36,236 bases of DNA from Methylobacterium segetis. GTDB lineage: Bacteria; Pseudomonadota; Alphaproteobacteria; Rhizobiales; Beijerinckiaceae. The first letter of the stretch is position 1, and every line of letters starts with the position of its first letter. Both the position numbers and the translations under genes were made by a program. Under the pieces are notes generated by a model. The model made no database searches and was not told the origin of the DNA. It was given only the letters and a program-made list of their open reading frames with translations. Positions 8,159-16,045 of this stretch are shown piece after piece. The DNA lies in NCBI RefSeq assembly GCF_004348265.1, contig NZ_SMNT01000051.1:1-36236 (forward strand), written 5' to 3'.

Positions 8159-9451
8159 ATGCGCAGCGAGACGATCGCCGTCCACGCCGGCTTCGAGCAC
8201 GATCCGACCACGCACGCGGTCGCGGTGCCGATCTACCAGAGCGTGGCCTACGCCTTCGACAGCGCGGATCACGGCGCCGCCCTCTTCAACCTGGAGGAGG
8301 AGGGCTTCCGCTACAGCCGCATCGCGAATCCGACCGTCTCGGTGCTGGAGCAGCGGGTGGCCGCGCTCGAGGGCGGCCATGCCGCGCTCGCCGTCGCCAC
8401 GGGCCAGGCCGCGCTCCACTACGCCATCGCGACGCTGGCCGACCATGGCGGCAACATCGTCTCGGTGCCCCAGCTCTACGGCACCACCCACACCCTGCTC
8501 GCCCACGTGCTGCCCCGCCAGGGCATCACGACGCGCTTCGCCGCGAGCGACCGGGCGGAGGACATCGAGGCCCTCATCGATGCCGAGACGCGCGCGGTCT
8601 ATTGCGAGTCGATCGGCAACCCGGCCGGCAACATCTGCGACATCGAGGCGCTCGCCCGCGTCGCCCACGCCCACGGCGTGCCGCTCATCGTCGACAACAC
8701 GGTGGCGACGCCGATCCTGCTGCGCCCGATCGAGCACGGGGCCGACATCGTCATCGCCTCGCTCACCAAGTTCATGGGCGGCCACGGCACGACGCTCGGC
8801 GGCATCATCGTCGAGGCCGGGCGCTTCGACTGGATGGCGCATGCCGCGCGCTTCCCGATGTTCTGCACGCCGGACGCCTCCTATCACGGGCTCGTCTACG
8901 CCGAGCATTTCGGCCCCGGCGCCTTCGTCGCCCGCGCGCGCAGCGTCTACCAGCGCACCACCGGCGCGGTGCTGCCGGCTCTGAGCGCCTTCCTCCTCCT
9001 CCAGGGCATCGAGACGGTGGCCCTGCGCGTCGAGCGGCACGTGGAGAACGGTCGCCGGGTCGCCGAATTCCTGCGGGCCCATCCGGACGTGGCCTGGGTC
9101 AATTACGCCGGCTTTCCCGACAGCCCGCACCACGCCATGGCGCGCAAGTATCTCGGTGGTCAGGGCTCCTCCCTCCTCACCTTCGGGGTGAAGGGCGGCT
9201 TCGAGGCGGGCAAGACCTTCTACGACGCGCTGAAGCTGGTGAAGCGCCTCGTCAATATCGGCGACGCGAAGTCGCTCGCCTGCCACCCGGCCTCCACCAC
9301 GCACCGGCAGATGAAGGCCGACGAGCAGCGCAGCGCCGGGGTCTTCCCCGAGATGATCCGGATCAGCGTCGGCATCGAGCACAGCGACGACATCGTCGCC
9401 GACCTGGAGCAGGCGCTGGCGGCCGCCCGGCCCGCCGCGCTCGCCGCCTGA
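8159..9451 (+). CDS. metY: O-acetylhomoserine aminocarboxypropyltransferase (sulfhydrylase)
   Basis: Cys/Met-metabolism PLP enzyme, 430 aa. It condenses O-acyl-homoserine with sulfide to give homocysteine. Typical features are TIAVHAGFEHDPTTHAVAVP at the N-terminus, YSRIANPTVSVLEQR, the cofactor-binding ATGQAALHYAI, and the Schiff-base lysine in IASLTKFMGGHG (Lys204). The long C-terminal part with GDAKSLACHPASTTHRQ is that of MetY rather than the shorter MetB/MetZ enzymes. The ATG at 8159 is chosen because the protein family begins MRSETIAVHAGF. The MetA-like acyltransferase gene follows after 24 bases, so the pair can carry homoserine to homocysteine without cystathionine. Confidence 0.93.
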   Translation: MRSETIAVHAGFEHDPTTHAVAVPIYQSVAYAFDSADHGAALFNLEEEGFRYSRIANPTVSVLEQRVAALEGGHAALAVATGQAALHYAIATLADHGGNIVSVPQLYGTTHTLLAHVLPRQGITTRFAASDRAEDIEALIDAETRAVYCESIGNPAGNICDIEALARVAHAHGVPLIVDNTVATPILLRPIEHGADIVIASLTKFMGGHGTTLGGIIVEAGRFDWMAHAARFPMFCTPDASYHGLVYAEHFGPGAFVARARSVYQRTTGAVLPALSAFLLLQGIETVALRVERHVENGRRVAEFLRAHPDVAWVNYAGFPDSPHHAMARKYLGGQGSSLLTFGVKGGFEAGKTFYDALKLVKRLVNIGDAKSLACHPASTTHRQMKADEQRSAGVFPEMIRISVGIEHSDDIVADLEQALAAARPAALAA

Positions 9452-9475
9452 CGTCGCACGCCTTGGGAGACCGAC

Positions 9476-10549
9476 ATGCTGGAGGTGCCGCAGGGTGAGG
9501 GGAGAGGCGACCCGATCGCGCGGCCGCCCGAACCCCCGGGTGTACGGGCGGCCGCGCTCCCGCCGCGCCTGAGCGTCGGCCTCCTCAACAACATGCCGGA
9601 CGCCGCCCTCGTCGCGACGGAGCGCCAGTTCCGCCGGCTGATCGAGGCTGCGGGCGTCCCGGTCGATCTGCGCCTGTTCTCGCTGGCCGGGCTGGAGCGC
9701 GGCCCGCAGGCTCTGGCCCATCTCGACGCGGCCTACGCGCCCCATACGGCGCTCGCCCATGCGGGCCTCGACGCCCTCGTCGTCACGGGCTGCGAGCCGC
9801 GGGCCGCCCGCCTCTCGGACGAGCCCTACTACCCGGCCTTCGCGGGGATCGTGGACTGGGCCGCGACGAACACCGTCTCGACCCTGTTCTCGTGCCTCGC
9901 CGCCCACGCCGCGGTGCTGCACCTCGACGGCATCGAGCGGCGCCCGCTCAACGCCAAGCATTCGGGCCTCTATGCCTGCGCGGCGGCCGCGCGCCACCCG
10001 CTGCTCGCGGGCGCGGCCCGCGTCGTTCCCGTACCCCATTCCCGCTGGAACGACCTGCCCGAACCGGATCTCGCGCGCGCCGGCTACACCGTGCTGCGCC
10101 GCTCGGAGGAGGTCGGGGTCGACCTGTTCGTGCGCGAGGGCGCGAGCCTCCTCGTCTTCCTCCAGGGCCATCCCGAATACGACGGCGACAGCCTCGCCCG
10201 GGAATATCGCCGGGATGTCGGCCGCTTCCTCTCCGGCGAGCGGCCGGCCGCGCCGGTCCTGCCCGCCCACTACTTCGCCCCGGAGCCGGCCGCGCGGCTC
10301 GCCGCCTTCGCCTCCGCCCGGGGTAGCCGCTTCGAGGCCTATCCCGCCATCGATCCGGCCCCGCCCCTCCAGGCCGCGTGGCAGGCCGAGGCCGTCCGCC
10401 TGTTCCGGGCCTGGCTCGGCGAGGTGGCGCGGCGGGTCTCGCGGGCGGCGGAGCCAGCCCCGGCATCATCCGCGATCCCGTCAGGCGGCCTCACCGCTCC
10501 CGATCCTCGTCCCGCGCCCCCATTCTCGTCCGGGACAGGATGGGGGTGA
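9476..10549 (+). CDS. metA: MetA-family homoserine O-acyltransferase
   Basis: Homoserine trans-acylase of the MetA (HTS) family, 357 aa. It aligns along its length with E. coli MetA: LLNNMPDAALVATERQF for the LNLMP segment, nucleophile in TLFSCLAAHAA (Cys140), PHSRWNDLP, and the catalytic pair in FLQGHPEYD (His232, Glu234). The acyl-donor loop, TGAPLG in E. coli and TGAPVE in acetyl-CoA users, reads TGCEPR here, so the donor cannot be predicted. The partner metY directly upstream argues for O-acetylhomoserine. The N-terminus is shorter than in E. coli. The last 40 residues or so lie beyond the family domain, and their final part is encoded by an intergenic-type palindrome (10517-10546). Confidence 0.82.
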   Translation: MLEVPQGEGRGDPIARPPEPPGVRAAALPPRLSVGLLNNMPDAALVATERQFRRLIEAAGVPVDLRLFSLAGLERGPQALAHLDAAYAPHTALAHAGLDALVVTGCEPRAARLSDEPYYPAFAGIVDWAATNTVSTLFSCLAAHAAVLHLDGIERRPLNAKHSGLYACAAAARHPLLAGAARVVPVPHSRWNDLPEPDLARAGYTVLRRSEEVGVDLFVREGASLLVFLQGHPEYDGDSLAREYRRDVGRFLSGERPAAPVLPAHYFAPEPAARLAAFASARGSRFEAYPAIDPAPPLQAAWQAEAVRLFRAWLGEVARRVSRAAEPAPASSAIPSGGLTAPDPRPAPPFSSGTGWG

Positions 10550-10628
10550 GGGACGAGACCTCTCCGGACAGGTCGCACCCCTCACCCGGTGCGCGTGCCG
10601 CGAAACCGGCCTCTCCCGTCCGCGAGAG
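10517..10628. repeat. Palindromic intergenic element overlapping the metA 3' end
   Basis: CCCCCAT (10517-10523) and ATGGGGG (10540-10546) bound an imperfect palindrome that supplies the last ten codons of metA and ends at its TGA. A second hairpin, CTCTC (10611-10615) with GAGAG (10624-10628), follows. The CTCTCCCG/CGGGAGAG theme recurs at 18113 and 34285, so this looks like a dispersed intergenic repeat rather than a single terminator. It may also limit transcription into the acyl-CoA synthetase gene. Confidence 0.5.
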
Positions 10629-10708
10629 GCGATCCGTGAGCTCCCTGCCGTGCGCTCCCGGCCGCACGCTCCCTGCCGCCACCGAACACGATCCCGCACG
10701 GCCTTCCC

Positions 10709-12490
10709 ATGCTCTCCTCCCCTCCCGTCCCCGCGAAGCGCTCTTCCACCTTCGGCTGGATCGGCGCCCTCGAGCGCACGGCGCGCATCGACGCCCGACC
10801 CGAGCGCACCTTCCCGCGGGTCATCGACGACCTCGCCGCCTTGCACGGCGAGCGGCCTGCCCTGATCGGCGAGGACGAGCGGATCAGCCACGCGGAACTC
10901 GCCGCCCGCCAGAACCGCTACGCCCGCTGGGCGCTGGCCGAGGGCCTCGCCAAGGGTGACACGGTCGGCCTGCTGATGCGCAACAGGCCGGACTACCTCG
11001 CCCTCTGGCTCGGGCTGACCCGGGTCGGCGTGCGGGTCGCGCTCCTCAACACGAACCTGCGCGGCGCGGGCCTCGCCCATTGCATCGACGTCGCCGCGCC
11101 CCGCTGCCTGATCGTGGAGGCCGGCCTCGCCGACTTGCTCGCGGGCGTCCAGGGGCAGCTCGCGCGGCGTCCCGCCGTGTGGTGGCACGGGGCGGGCGCC
11201 GACTTCCAGCGCGTCGACGAGGCGGCGGCCGAATCTTCGGGCGAGCCGCTCGGGGCGGGCGAGGGTCCGGAGGTCGGCCTCTCCGACGAGGCGCTCCTCA
11301 TCTACACCTCGGGCACCACCGGCCTGCCGAAGGCGGCCCGCGTGAGCCACCACCGCATCATGATGTGGACGCACTGGTTCGCCGGGCTGATCGAGCCGAC
11401 GCCGGAGGACCGGACCTACAATTGCCTGCCGCTCTACCACAGCGTCGGCGGCGTGGTGGCGACGGGCAGCGTGCTCCTCGGCGGCGGCTCGGTCGTGATC
11501 CGGGAGAAGTTCTCGGCCCGCCGCTTCTGGGACGACGTGGTCGGCGAGGGCTGCACCCTGTTCCAGTATATCGGCGAGCTCTGCCGCTACCTGACGCTCG
11601 CCCCCGAGCACCCGCTGGAGCGGGCGCATGCCTTGCGCCTCTGCGCCGGCAACGGCCTGCGCCCCGACGTCTGGGAGCGGTTCGAGACCCGCTTCGCGAT
11701 CCCCCGCATCCTGGAATTCTACGCCGCGACGGAGGGCACGGTCTCGCTCTACAACGTCGAGGGCCGGGTCGGGGCGGTCGGCCGCGTGCCGAGCTTCATG
11801 GCTCACCGCTCGCCGGCCCTCCTCGTGCGCCACGATGTCGAGGCCGGCGCGCCCGTCCGCGACGCGGACGGCTTCTGCGTGCCCTGCGCCCGCGGCGAGA
11901 CCGGGGAGTTGCTCGGCCGCCTCTCGGGCAGGGCCGAGCACCGGTTCGAGGGCTACACGAGCGCCGCGGAGAGCGCGCGCAAGGTGCTGCGCAACGTGCT
12001 GAAGCCGGGCGACGCCTGGATGCGCACGGGCGACCTGATGCGTCAGGACGCGCAGGGCTTCTTCCACTTCGTCGACCGGATCGGCGACACCTTCCGCTGG
12101 AAGGGCGAGAACGTCGCCACCACCGAGGTGGCCGAGGCCCTGTGCGCCTGCACCGGCGTGCGCGAGGCGATGGTCTACGGGGTCGCGGTGCCGGGGGCGG
12201 AGGGCCGCGCCGGCATGGCGGCGCTGACCGTCGAGCCGGGCTTCGACGGGGCGCGCCTCCACGCCGAGCTCGCGGAGCGGCTGCCTGCCTATGCCCGCCC
12301 TCTCGTCCTGCGGCTGTGCCCCGAGATCGGGCTGACCGAGACCTTCAAGCAGAAGAAGGCGGTGCTCGCGGCCGAAGGGTTCGACCCGGCGCAGGTCCCC
12401 GACCCGCTCCTGATCGCGGAAGCGGGCGCCTACCGCCCCCTCGACGCCGCGGCCTTCGCGCGGATCGCGCAGGGGACGATGCGGTTCTGA
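10709..12490 (+). CDS. Long-chain/very-long-chain acyl-CoA synthetase (AMP-forming)
   Basis: Adenylate-forming enzyme, 593 aa, of the FATP-like long-chain acyl-CoA synthetase group. It activates a carboxylic acid with ATP and joins it to CoA. The P-loop motif is YTSGTTGLPKA (199-209); the A5 motif reads EFYAATEGT (336-344), close to the FATP form; the hinge and C-terminal lobe carry WMRTGDLM and DRIGDTFRWKGENVATTEV. The terminal lysine region is ETFKQKKAVL. No other fatty-acid genes are near, so the substrate (fatty acid, bile acid or similar) is open. It follows metYA on the same strand after a palindromic gap of 159 bases and is closed by a clear hairpin. Confidence 0.88.
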   Translation: MLSSPPVPAKRSSTFGWIGALERTARIDARPERTFPRVIDDLAALHGERPALIGEDERISHAELAARQNRYARWALAEGLAKGDTVGLLMRNRPDYLALWLGLTRVGVRVALLNTNLRGAGLAHCIDVAAPRCLIVEAGLADLLAGVQGQLARRPAVWWHGAGADFQRVDEAAAESSGEPLGAGEGPEVGLSDEALLIYTSGTTGLPKAARVSHHRIMMWTHWFAGLIEPTPEDRTYNCLPLYHSVGGVVATGSVLLGGGSVVIREKFSARRFWDDVVGEGCTLFQYIGELCRYLTLAPEHPLERAHALRLCAGNGLRPDVWERFETRFAIPRILEFYAATEGTVSLYNVEGRVGAVGRVPSFMAHRSPALLVRHDVEAGAPVRDADGFCVPCARGETGELLGRLSGRAEHRFEGYTSAAESARKVLRNVLKPGDAWMRTGDLMRQDAQGFFHFVDRIGDTFRWKGENVATTEVAEALCACTGVREAMVYGVAVPGAEGRAGMAALTVEPGFDGARLHAELAERLPAYARPLVLRLCPEIGLTETFKQKKAVLAAEGFDPAQVPDPLLIAEAGAYRPLDAAAFARIAQGTMRF

Positions 12491-12491
12491 G

Positions 12492-12509
12492 GGAGCCTCG
12501 ACAGGCTCC
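12492..12509 (+). terminator. Hairpin directly after the acyl-CoA synthetase gene
   Basis: GGAGCCT and AGGCTCC form a perfect 7-bp stem around a CGAC tetraloop, beginning two bases after the TGA. There is no T-run behind it, so it would be a weak or Rho-assisted terminator. Confidence 0.5.
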
Positions 12510-12511
12510 TC

Positions 12512-12690
12512 GACACGATCGAGGGGAACGGCCGGGACGGCTTCTCCGTCGTCGCGGAGGACGGCGCGGCCCTCACCCGGGGCACGGTTCGGGCCGACAC
12601 GGACAGGGATGCCTTCGAGGCCGCCTTCACGCTTGATGGCACGCCGCCCGCCGTCGCGCCGCCCCGATGGTGCGAACGCAACCAAGAATT
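12512..12690 (+). pseudogene. Possible coding remnant without a start
   Basis: The frame stays open from the synthetase stop to 12772. Its first part reads like ordinary protein: DTIEGNGRDGFSVVAEDG, then ALTRGTVRADTDRDAFEAAF. There is no start codon with a ribosome binding site, and the sequence becomes unlike protein after about 12690. It happens to be in the same frame as the synthetase but does not resemble a continuation of that family. It could be the tail of a lost gene, or chance in GC-rich DNA. I recognise no family. Confidence 0.2.
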
Positions 12691-12768
12691 AAATCATCGG
12701 TTGTGTTGGCGCGCCCTGCAACGGGTCCTGCGCGTTCGCGCGGGCCGGGGCGCCACGAGGAAGTGCCC

Positions 12769-12948
12769 ATGAGGAAGTCCATCGCAGCGGGCGTGCTCGC
12801 CCTGCTCGTCGCCGCGCCGGTTCTGGCAACGCCCGCCCTGTCGCAGGGCCGCGACCCGAACAGCTCGTCGGCCGCCTCCGGCAATGCGGAGGAGAACAAC
12901 AAGCCCACCTCGAACAGCGCCGGCGGCGGCGGCGGCAGCGGCCGCTGA
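12769..12948 (+). CDS. Tiny secreted protein with a glycine-rich tail (59 aa)
   Basis: The ATG has GAGGAAG upstream at good spacing. The protein has a clear signal peptide, MRKS followed by a hydrophobic stretch and ATPALSQ (cleavage near residue 25). The mature peptide is about 34 residues, polar and probably unstructured: Asn/Ser-rich, then five glycines and GSGR at the end. It has no cysteines or catalytic motif. A less GC-rich patch upstream (AAGAATTAAATCATC at about 12685) may hold its promoter, and a strong hairpin follows. Function unknown; an exported or cell-wall-associated peptide is plausible. Confidence 0.65.
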   Translation: MRKSIAAGVLALLVAAPVLATPALSQGRDPNSSSAASGNAEENNKPTSNSAGGGGGSGR

Positions 12949-12965
12949 GGATCCGCGACGCCTGC

Positions 12966-12993
12966 CCGTGCCGCGGCTCGCCCCGCGGCACGG
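12966..12993. terminator. Strong hairpin between convergent genes
   Basis: CCGTGCCGCGG (12966-12976) and CCGCGGCACGG (12983-12993) form a perfect 11-bp stem with a 6-base loop. It sits between the ends of the secreted-peptide gene (+) and the yejE-like gene (-), where a bidirectional terminator is expected. Confidence 0.65.
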
Positions 12994-13014
12994 CCGGGAT
13001 CGGTCAGAGCGCCC

Positions 13015-14217
13015 TCACGAGAAGGTCTTGCGCGGGTCGAAGGCGTCGCGCACCGCCTCGCCGGCGAAGATCAGCAGGCTCAGCATCGTCGCGACCACGG
13101 CAAAGCCCGTGAGCCCGAGCCAGGGCGCCTGAATGTTGTCCTTGCCCTGGGCGAGCAGCTCCCCGAGGGAGGGTGAGCCCGGCGGCAGGCCGAAGCCGAG
13201 GAAGTCGAGCGAGGTCAGCGTCGTGATCGAGCCGTTCAGGATGAACGGCAAGAAGGTCAGCGTCGCCACCATGGCGTTCGGCAGGAGGTGCACGGCCATG
13301 ATGCGCAGGTTCGAGAGGCCGAGCGCGCGGGCCGCCCGCACATACTCGAAATTGCGCGCGCGCAGGAACTCGGCCCGGACCACGCCGACGAGCGCCACCC
13401 AGGAGAACAGCAGCAGGATGCCGAGCAGCACGAAGAAGCCCGGCGCGATGAAGGCCGAGATGATGATGATGAGGTAGAGGGTCGGGATGCCGCTCCAGAC
13501 CTCGATGAAGCGCTGGAAGGCGAGATCGACCCAGCCGCCGAAATAGCCCTGCACCGCGCCCGCCACCACGCCGATCACCGACGAGATCAGGGCGAGGATC
13601 AGCCCGAACAGCACCGAGATCCGGAAGCCGTAGATGATCCGCGCCAGCACGTCGCGCGTGGTGTTGTCGGTCCCGAGCCAGTGCCACTCGATGTCCCGGC
13701 AGCCCGTGCCGCCGGTCTTCTCGGCCACCGGCCGGCACTGCTCGTCCGTGAGCATCCAGGTGGGGGGCGAGGGGGAGGGGGTCGGCAGGCCGGTGAGGAT
13801 CGTGTCGTAGGAATACGGGATCGGCGGCCAGACCGCCCAGCCGTTCTCGGCGATCTCCTTGCGGGTCTCCTGCGAGCGGTAGTCGGTCCGCGCGAGGAAG
13901 CCGCCGAATTTCTCGTCCGGATAGTCGATCAGGACGGGAAACAGGATCTCGCCCTTGTAGGAGACGACGATCGGCTTGTCGTTGGCGATGACCTCCGCGA
14001 ACAGGCTGGCGACGAACAATCCGAGGAAGATCGCGAAGGACCAGAAGCCGAGGCGGTTGCGCCGGAAATTGGCGAGCCGCCGCCGGTTCAGGGGCGAGAG
14101 GCCGCGCCGCGCGACCGGCATGGCGACGATCGGTTGAGCCCCGGGAACGGGGGGCGCGACGGCCGCGCCGGTCGGGGGAGGGGCGAGCTCGTTCACCGGC
14201 CGATCTCCCGGGGCCAT
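13015..14217 (-). CDS. yejE: YejE-type ABC transporter permease
   Basis: Inner-membrane permease of the peptide/nickel (OppC) group, 400 aa. The N-terminal membrane anchor (NRRRLANFRRNRLGF) is followed by a periplasmic loop with YKGEILFPVLIDYPDEKFGG, which is characteristic of YejE, the second permease of the YejABEF microcin C/oligopeptide importer. The core has about five more membrane segments and the ATPase-docking loop EYVRAARALGLSNLRI...HLLPN. The ATG at 14217 lacks a ribosome binding site; a GTG at 14196 has GGGAG eight bases upstream and may be the true start (393 aa). The usual partners yejA, yejB and yejF are not adjacent: upstream is a DUF4112 gene, and downstream genes run the other way. 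Confidence 0.88.
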   Translation of the reverse strand: MAPGDRPVNELAPPPTGAAVAPPVPGAQPIVAMPVARRGLSPLNRRRLANFRRNRLGFWSFAIFLGLFVASLFAEVIANDKPIVVSYKGEILFPVLIDYPDEKFGGFLARTDYRSQETRKEIAENGWAVWPPIPYSYDTILTGLPTPSPSPPTWMLTDEQCRPVAEKTGGTGCRDIEWHWLGTDNTTRDVLARIIYGFRISVLFGLILALISSVIGVVAGAVQGYFGGWVDLAFQRFIEVWSGIPTLYLIIIISAFIAPGFFVLLGILLLFSWVALVGVVRAEFLRARNFEYVRAARALGLSNLRIMAVHLLPNAMVATLTFLPFILNGSITTLTSLDFLGFGLPPGSPSLGELLAQGKDNIQAPWLGLTGFAVVATMLSLLIFAGEAVRDAFDPRKTFS

Positions 14218-14227
14218 GCGGCCCGCA

Positions 14228-14725
14228 TCAGTCGAGGCGCGTCGCCGTTCCGTCGATCTCGTTCGGGCGCACGGCGCCGCTGCGCTCCAGGTGCTTGCGC
14301 AGCAGGCGCACGTTGCGGCGGTTGGCCTTGAAGGCCGCGTCGAACAGGTCGCCCGCCAGCGGCACCACGCCCACCGCGCCGTCGAAGGCGACGTTCAGCG
14401 CCATCCGGGCCAGCACCCAGCGCGGCACCCCGAGGCGCTTGGCCTCGTAGAGGATGTAGGAGGAGAGCGCCACGCCCGCGATGTCGCCGATCACCGGCAC
14501 GAGCCCGATCACGGCCTCGAGCCCGACGCGCCGGTTGAGGCCGGGGATCAGGAAGGCGGAATCGAGGAGGTAGGCCAGCTTCTCCAGGCGTGCGAGGCTC
14601 GCCTCCCGGCTCGTGTCCGTGAAGCGGAAGGGCGGGCTGGCGCCGGGGCTCTGGCCGAAGGCCGTCGCGGAGTCCCGCGGGAAGGCGCGAAAGGGCTCGG
14701 AGTTGGGCATCTCGGAGGTGCTCAT
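14228..14725 (-). CDS. DUF4112 membrane protein
   Basis: 165-residue protein of the DUF4112 family, function unknown. The family signature is LDSAFLIPGLNRRVGLEAVIGLVPVIGDIAG, then a membrane segment, RMALNVAFDGAVGVVPLAGDLFDAAFKAN, and a basic tail. Two short hydrophobic hairpins suggest inner-membrane association. The ATG at 14725 is chosen because the family starts close to it; reading further upstream would run through a tandem repeat. It ends 10 bases before the yejE start and is probably co-transcribed with it, though no functional link is known. Confidence 0.8.
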   Translation of the reverse strand: MSTSEMPNSEPFRAFPRDSATAFGQSPGASPPFRFTDTSREASLARLEKLAYLLDSAFLIPGLNRRVGLEAVIGLVPVIGDIAGVALSSYILYEAKRLGVPRWVLARMALNVAFDGAVGVVPLAGDLFDAAFKANRRNVRLLRKHLERSGAVRPNEIDGTATRLD

Positions 14726-14756
14726 GGGGGCTGATGTGGCCCCGCTCCCCGGCCGC

Positions 14757-14816
14757 GGCAAGACGCACGGCAAGACGCACGGCAAGACGCACGGCGAGGC
14801 GCACGGCAAGATGCAC
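14757..14816. repeat. Five tandem copies of a 12-bp unit
   Basis: The unit is GGCAAGACGCAC. Copies 1-3 are identical, copy 4 reads GGCGAGGCGCAC, and copy 5 reads GGCAAGATGCAC. The array is exactly 60 bp and lies 32 bases upstream of the DUF4112 start, so it is in its promoter or leader. A 12-bp unit is a multiple of three and can be read through in any frame, but I see no gene that includes it. Confidence 0.95.
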
Positions 14817-14863
14817 GAGGCGCGCGCCCGCGCGATCGCTCGCGGGACCTCCGGCAGACCCCC

Positions 14864-16045
14864 TCACGCCGCCCTCCGGGCGAGCCGGCCCAGGCGCTCG
14901 AGGGCCGCGTCGATCGTCGCGTCGCTCTTGGCGAAGCACAGGCGCACGAGGTTGCGCACGGGATCCTCCGCGTAGAAGGCGCTCACGGGAATGGAGGCGA
15001 CCCCGTGCCGGCGCACCAGGGTCTCGCAGAAGGCCACGTCGTCGGCGATTCCGAGGGGCGCCACGTCGACGTTGAGGAAGTAGGTCGCCGCGCTCGGGAG
15101 CACGGTGAGGCCGAGGCTCCCCAATCCGTCCGCGAGGCGGTCGCGCGAGCGGGCGAAGTCCCGGCGCATGCCGGTGAAGTAGGCCTCGTCCTTGGCGAGG
15201 CCGTAGGCCACCGCCTCCTGCAGGTTCGGCGGCGTCGTGAAGGTGAGGTACTGGTGCGCCTTGGCGAGCACCCGCATCAGCGGCGGGGCCGCCATCACGA
15301 AGCCCACCTTCCAGCCCGTCAGGCTGAAGATCTTGCCCGCCGAGCCGATCTTCACCGTCCGCTCCCGCATGCCGGGAAGACCGATGAGAGGGATGTGCGC
15401 GCGCCCGTCGAAGACGACGTGCTCCCAGACCTCGTCGCAGATCGCGACCGCGTCGTGGCGCCGGCAGAAGCCCGCGAGGAGCTCGAGATCCGCGCGGGAG
15501 AACATCGTGGCGCTCGGGTTGAGCGGGTTGTTGAGGAGCACGGCCTTGGTCCGGGGGCCGAAGGCCGCGGCGAGCGCATCCGCGTCGAGCCCGAAGGCGG
15601 GCGGGCGCAGCGTCACGATGCGGGGCACGCCGCCGGCCCGGCGCACGAGCGGGAGGTAGGCGTCGTAGAGGGGGGCGAACAGCACCACCTCGTCGCCGGG
15701 CTCGATCAGCGCCAGCAGCGCGCCGGCCAGCGCCTCGGTGGCGCCCGAGGTCACCATCACCTCAGTGGCGGGATCGAGGTCGAGCCCCTGGTGGCGGGCG
15801 TAATGGGCCGCGACGGCCTCGCGGAGGGCAGGCAGCCCCATCATCGGCGGATATTGGTTGAACCCGTCGACCAGGGCCCGTGCCCCCCGCTCGCGGATGT
15901 CGGCCGGGCCGGGATCGTCGGGGAACCCCTGCCCGAGATTGATCGCCCCGTGCTCGCGGGCGAGACGGGACATCGTCTCGAAGACGGAGGTCGGAAGATC
16001 GGCGAAGACGGGGTTCATGCCATCCCGGTCGGAGGTCGGGCGCAT
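14864..16045 (-). CDS. Class I/II PLP aminotransferase
   Basis: Fold-type I aminotransferase of about 393 aa, resembling the methionine/kynurenine aminotransferase group (YbdL-like). Features: INLGQGFPDDPGP and NQYPPMMGLPALREAVA at the N-terminus; VTSGATEAL for phosphate binding; NNPLNPSATM; ICDEVWEHVVF; the Schiff-base lysine in KIGSAGKIFSLTGWKVGF; and RLCFAKSD near the end with the substrate-carboxylate arginine. ATG 16045 has GGAAG five bases upstream; ATG 16018 (MNPVFADLP) is the other possible start. It is the first gene of the minus-strand group 16.0-13.0 kb, with a gap of about 140 bases to the DUF4112 gene. Exact amino-acid substrate is not readable; methionine would fit the nearby metYA. 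Confidence 0.88.
   Translation of the reverse strand: MRPTSDRDGMNPVFADLPTSVFETMSRLAREHGAINLGQGFPDDPGPADIRERGARALVDGFNQYPPMMGLPALREAVAAHYARHQGLDLDPATEVMVTSGATEALAGALLALIEPGDEVVLFAPLYDAYLPLVRRAGGVPRIVTLRPPAFGLDADALAAAFGPRTKAVLLNNPLNPSATMFSRADLELLAGFCRRHDAVAICDEVWEHVVFDGRAHIPLIGLPGMRERTVKIGSAGKIFSLTGWKVGFVMAAPPLMRVLAKAHQYLTFTTPPNLQEAVAYGLAKDEAYFTGMRRDFARSRDRLADGLGSLGLTVLPSAATYFLNVDVAPLGIADDVAFCETLVRRHGVASIPVSAFYAEDPVRNLVRLCFAKSDATIDAALERLGRLARRAA

Noticed and set aside
9476..10549. Reading the MetA-like gene as a glutamine amidotransferase
   Set aside because: The cysteine-histidine-glutamate layout is shared by both, but the whole-length match to MetA, including LLNNMPDA and PHSRW, and the metY neighbour favour a homoserine acyltransferase.
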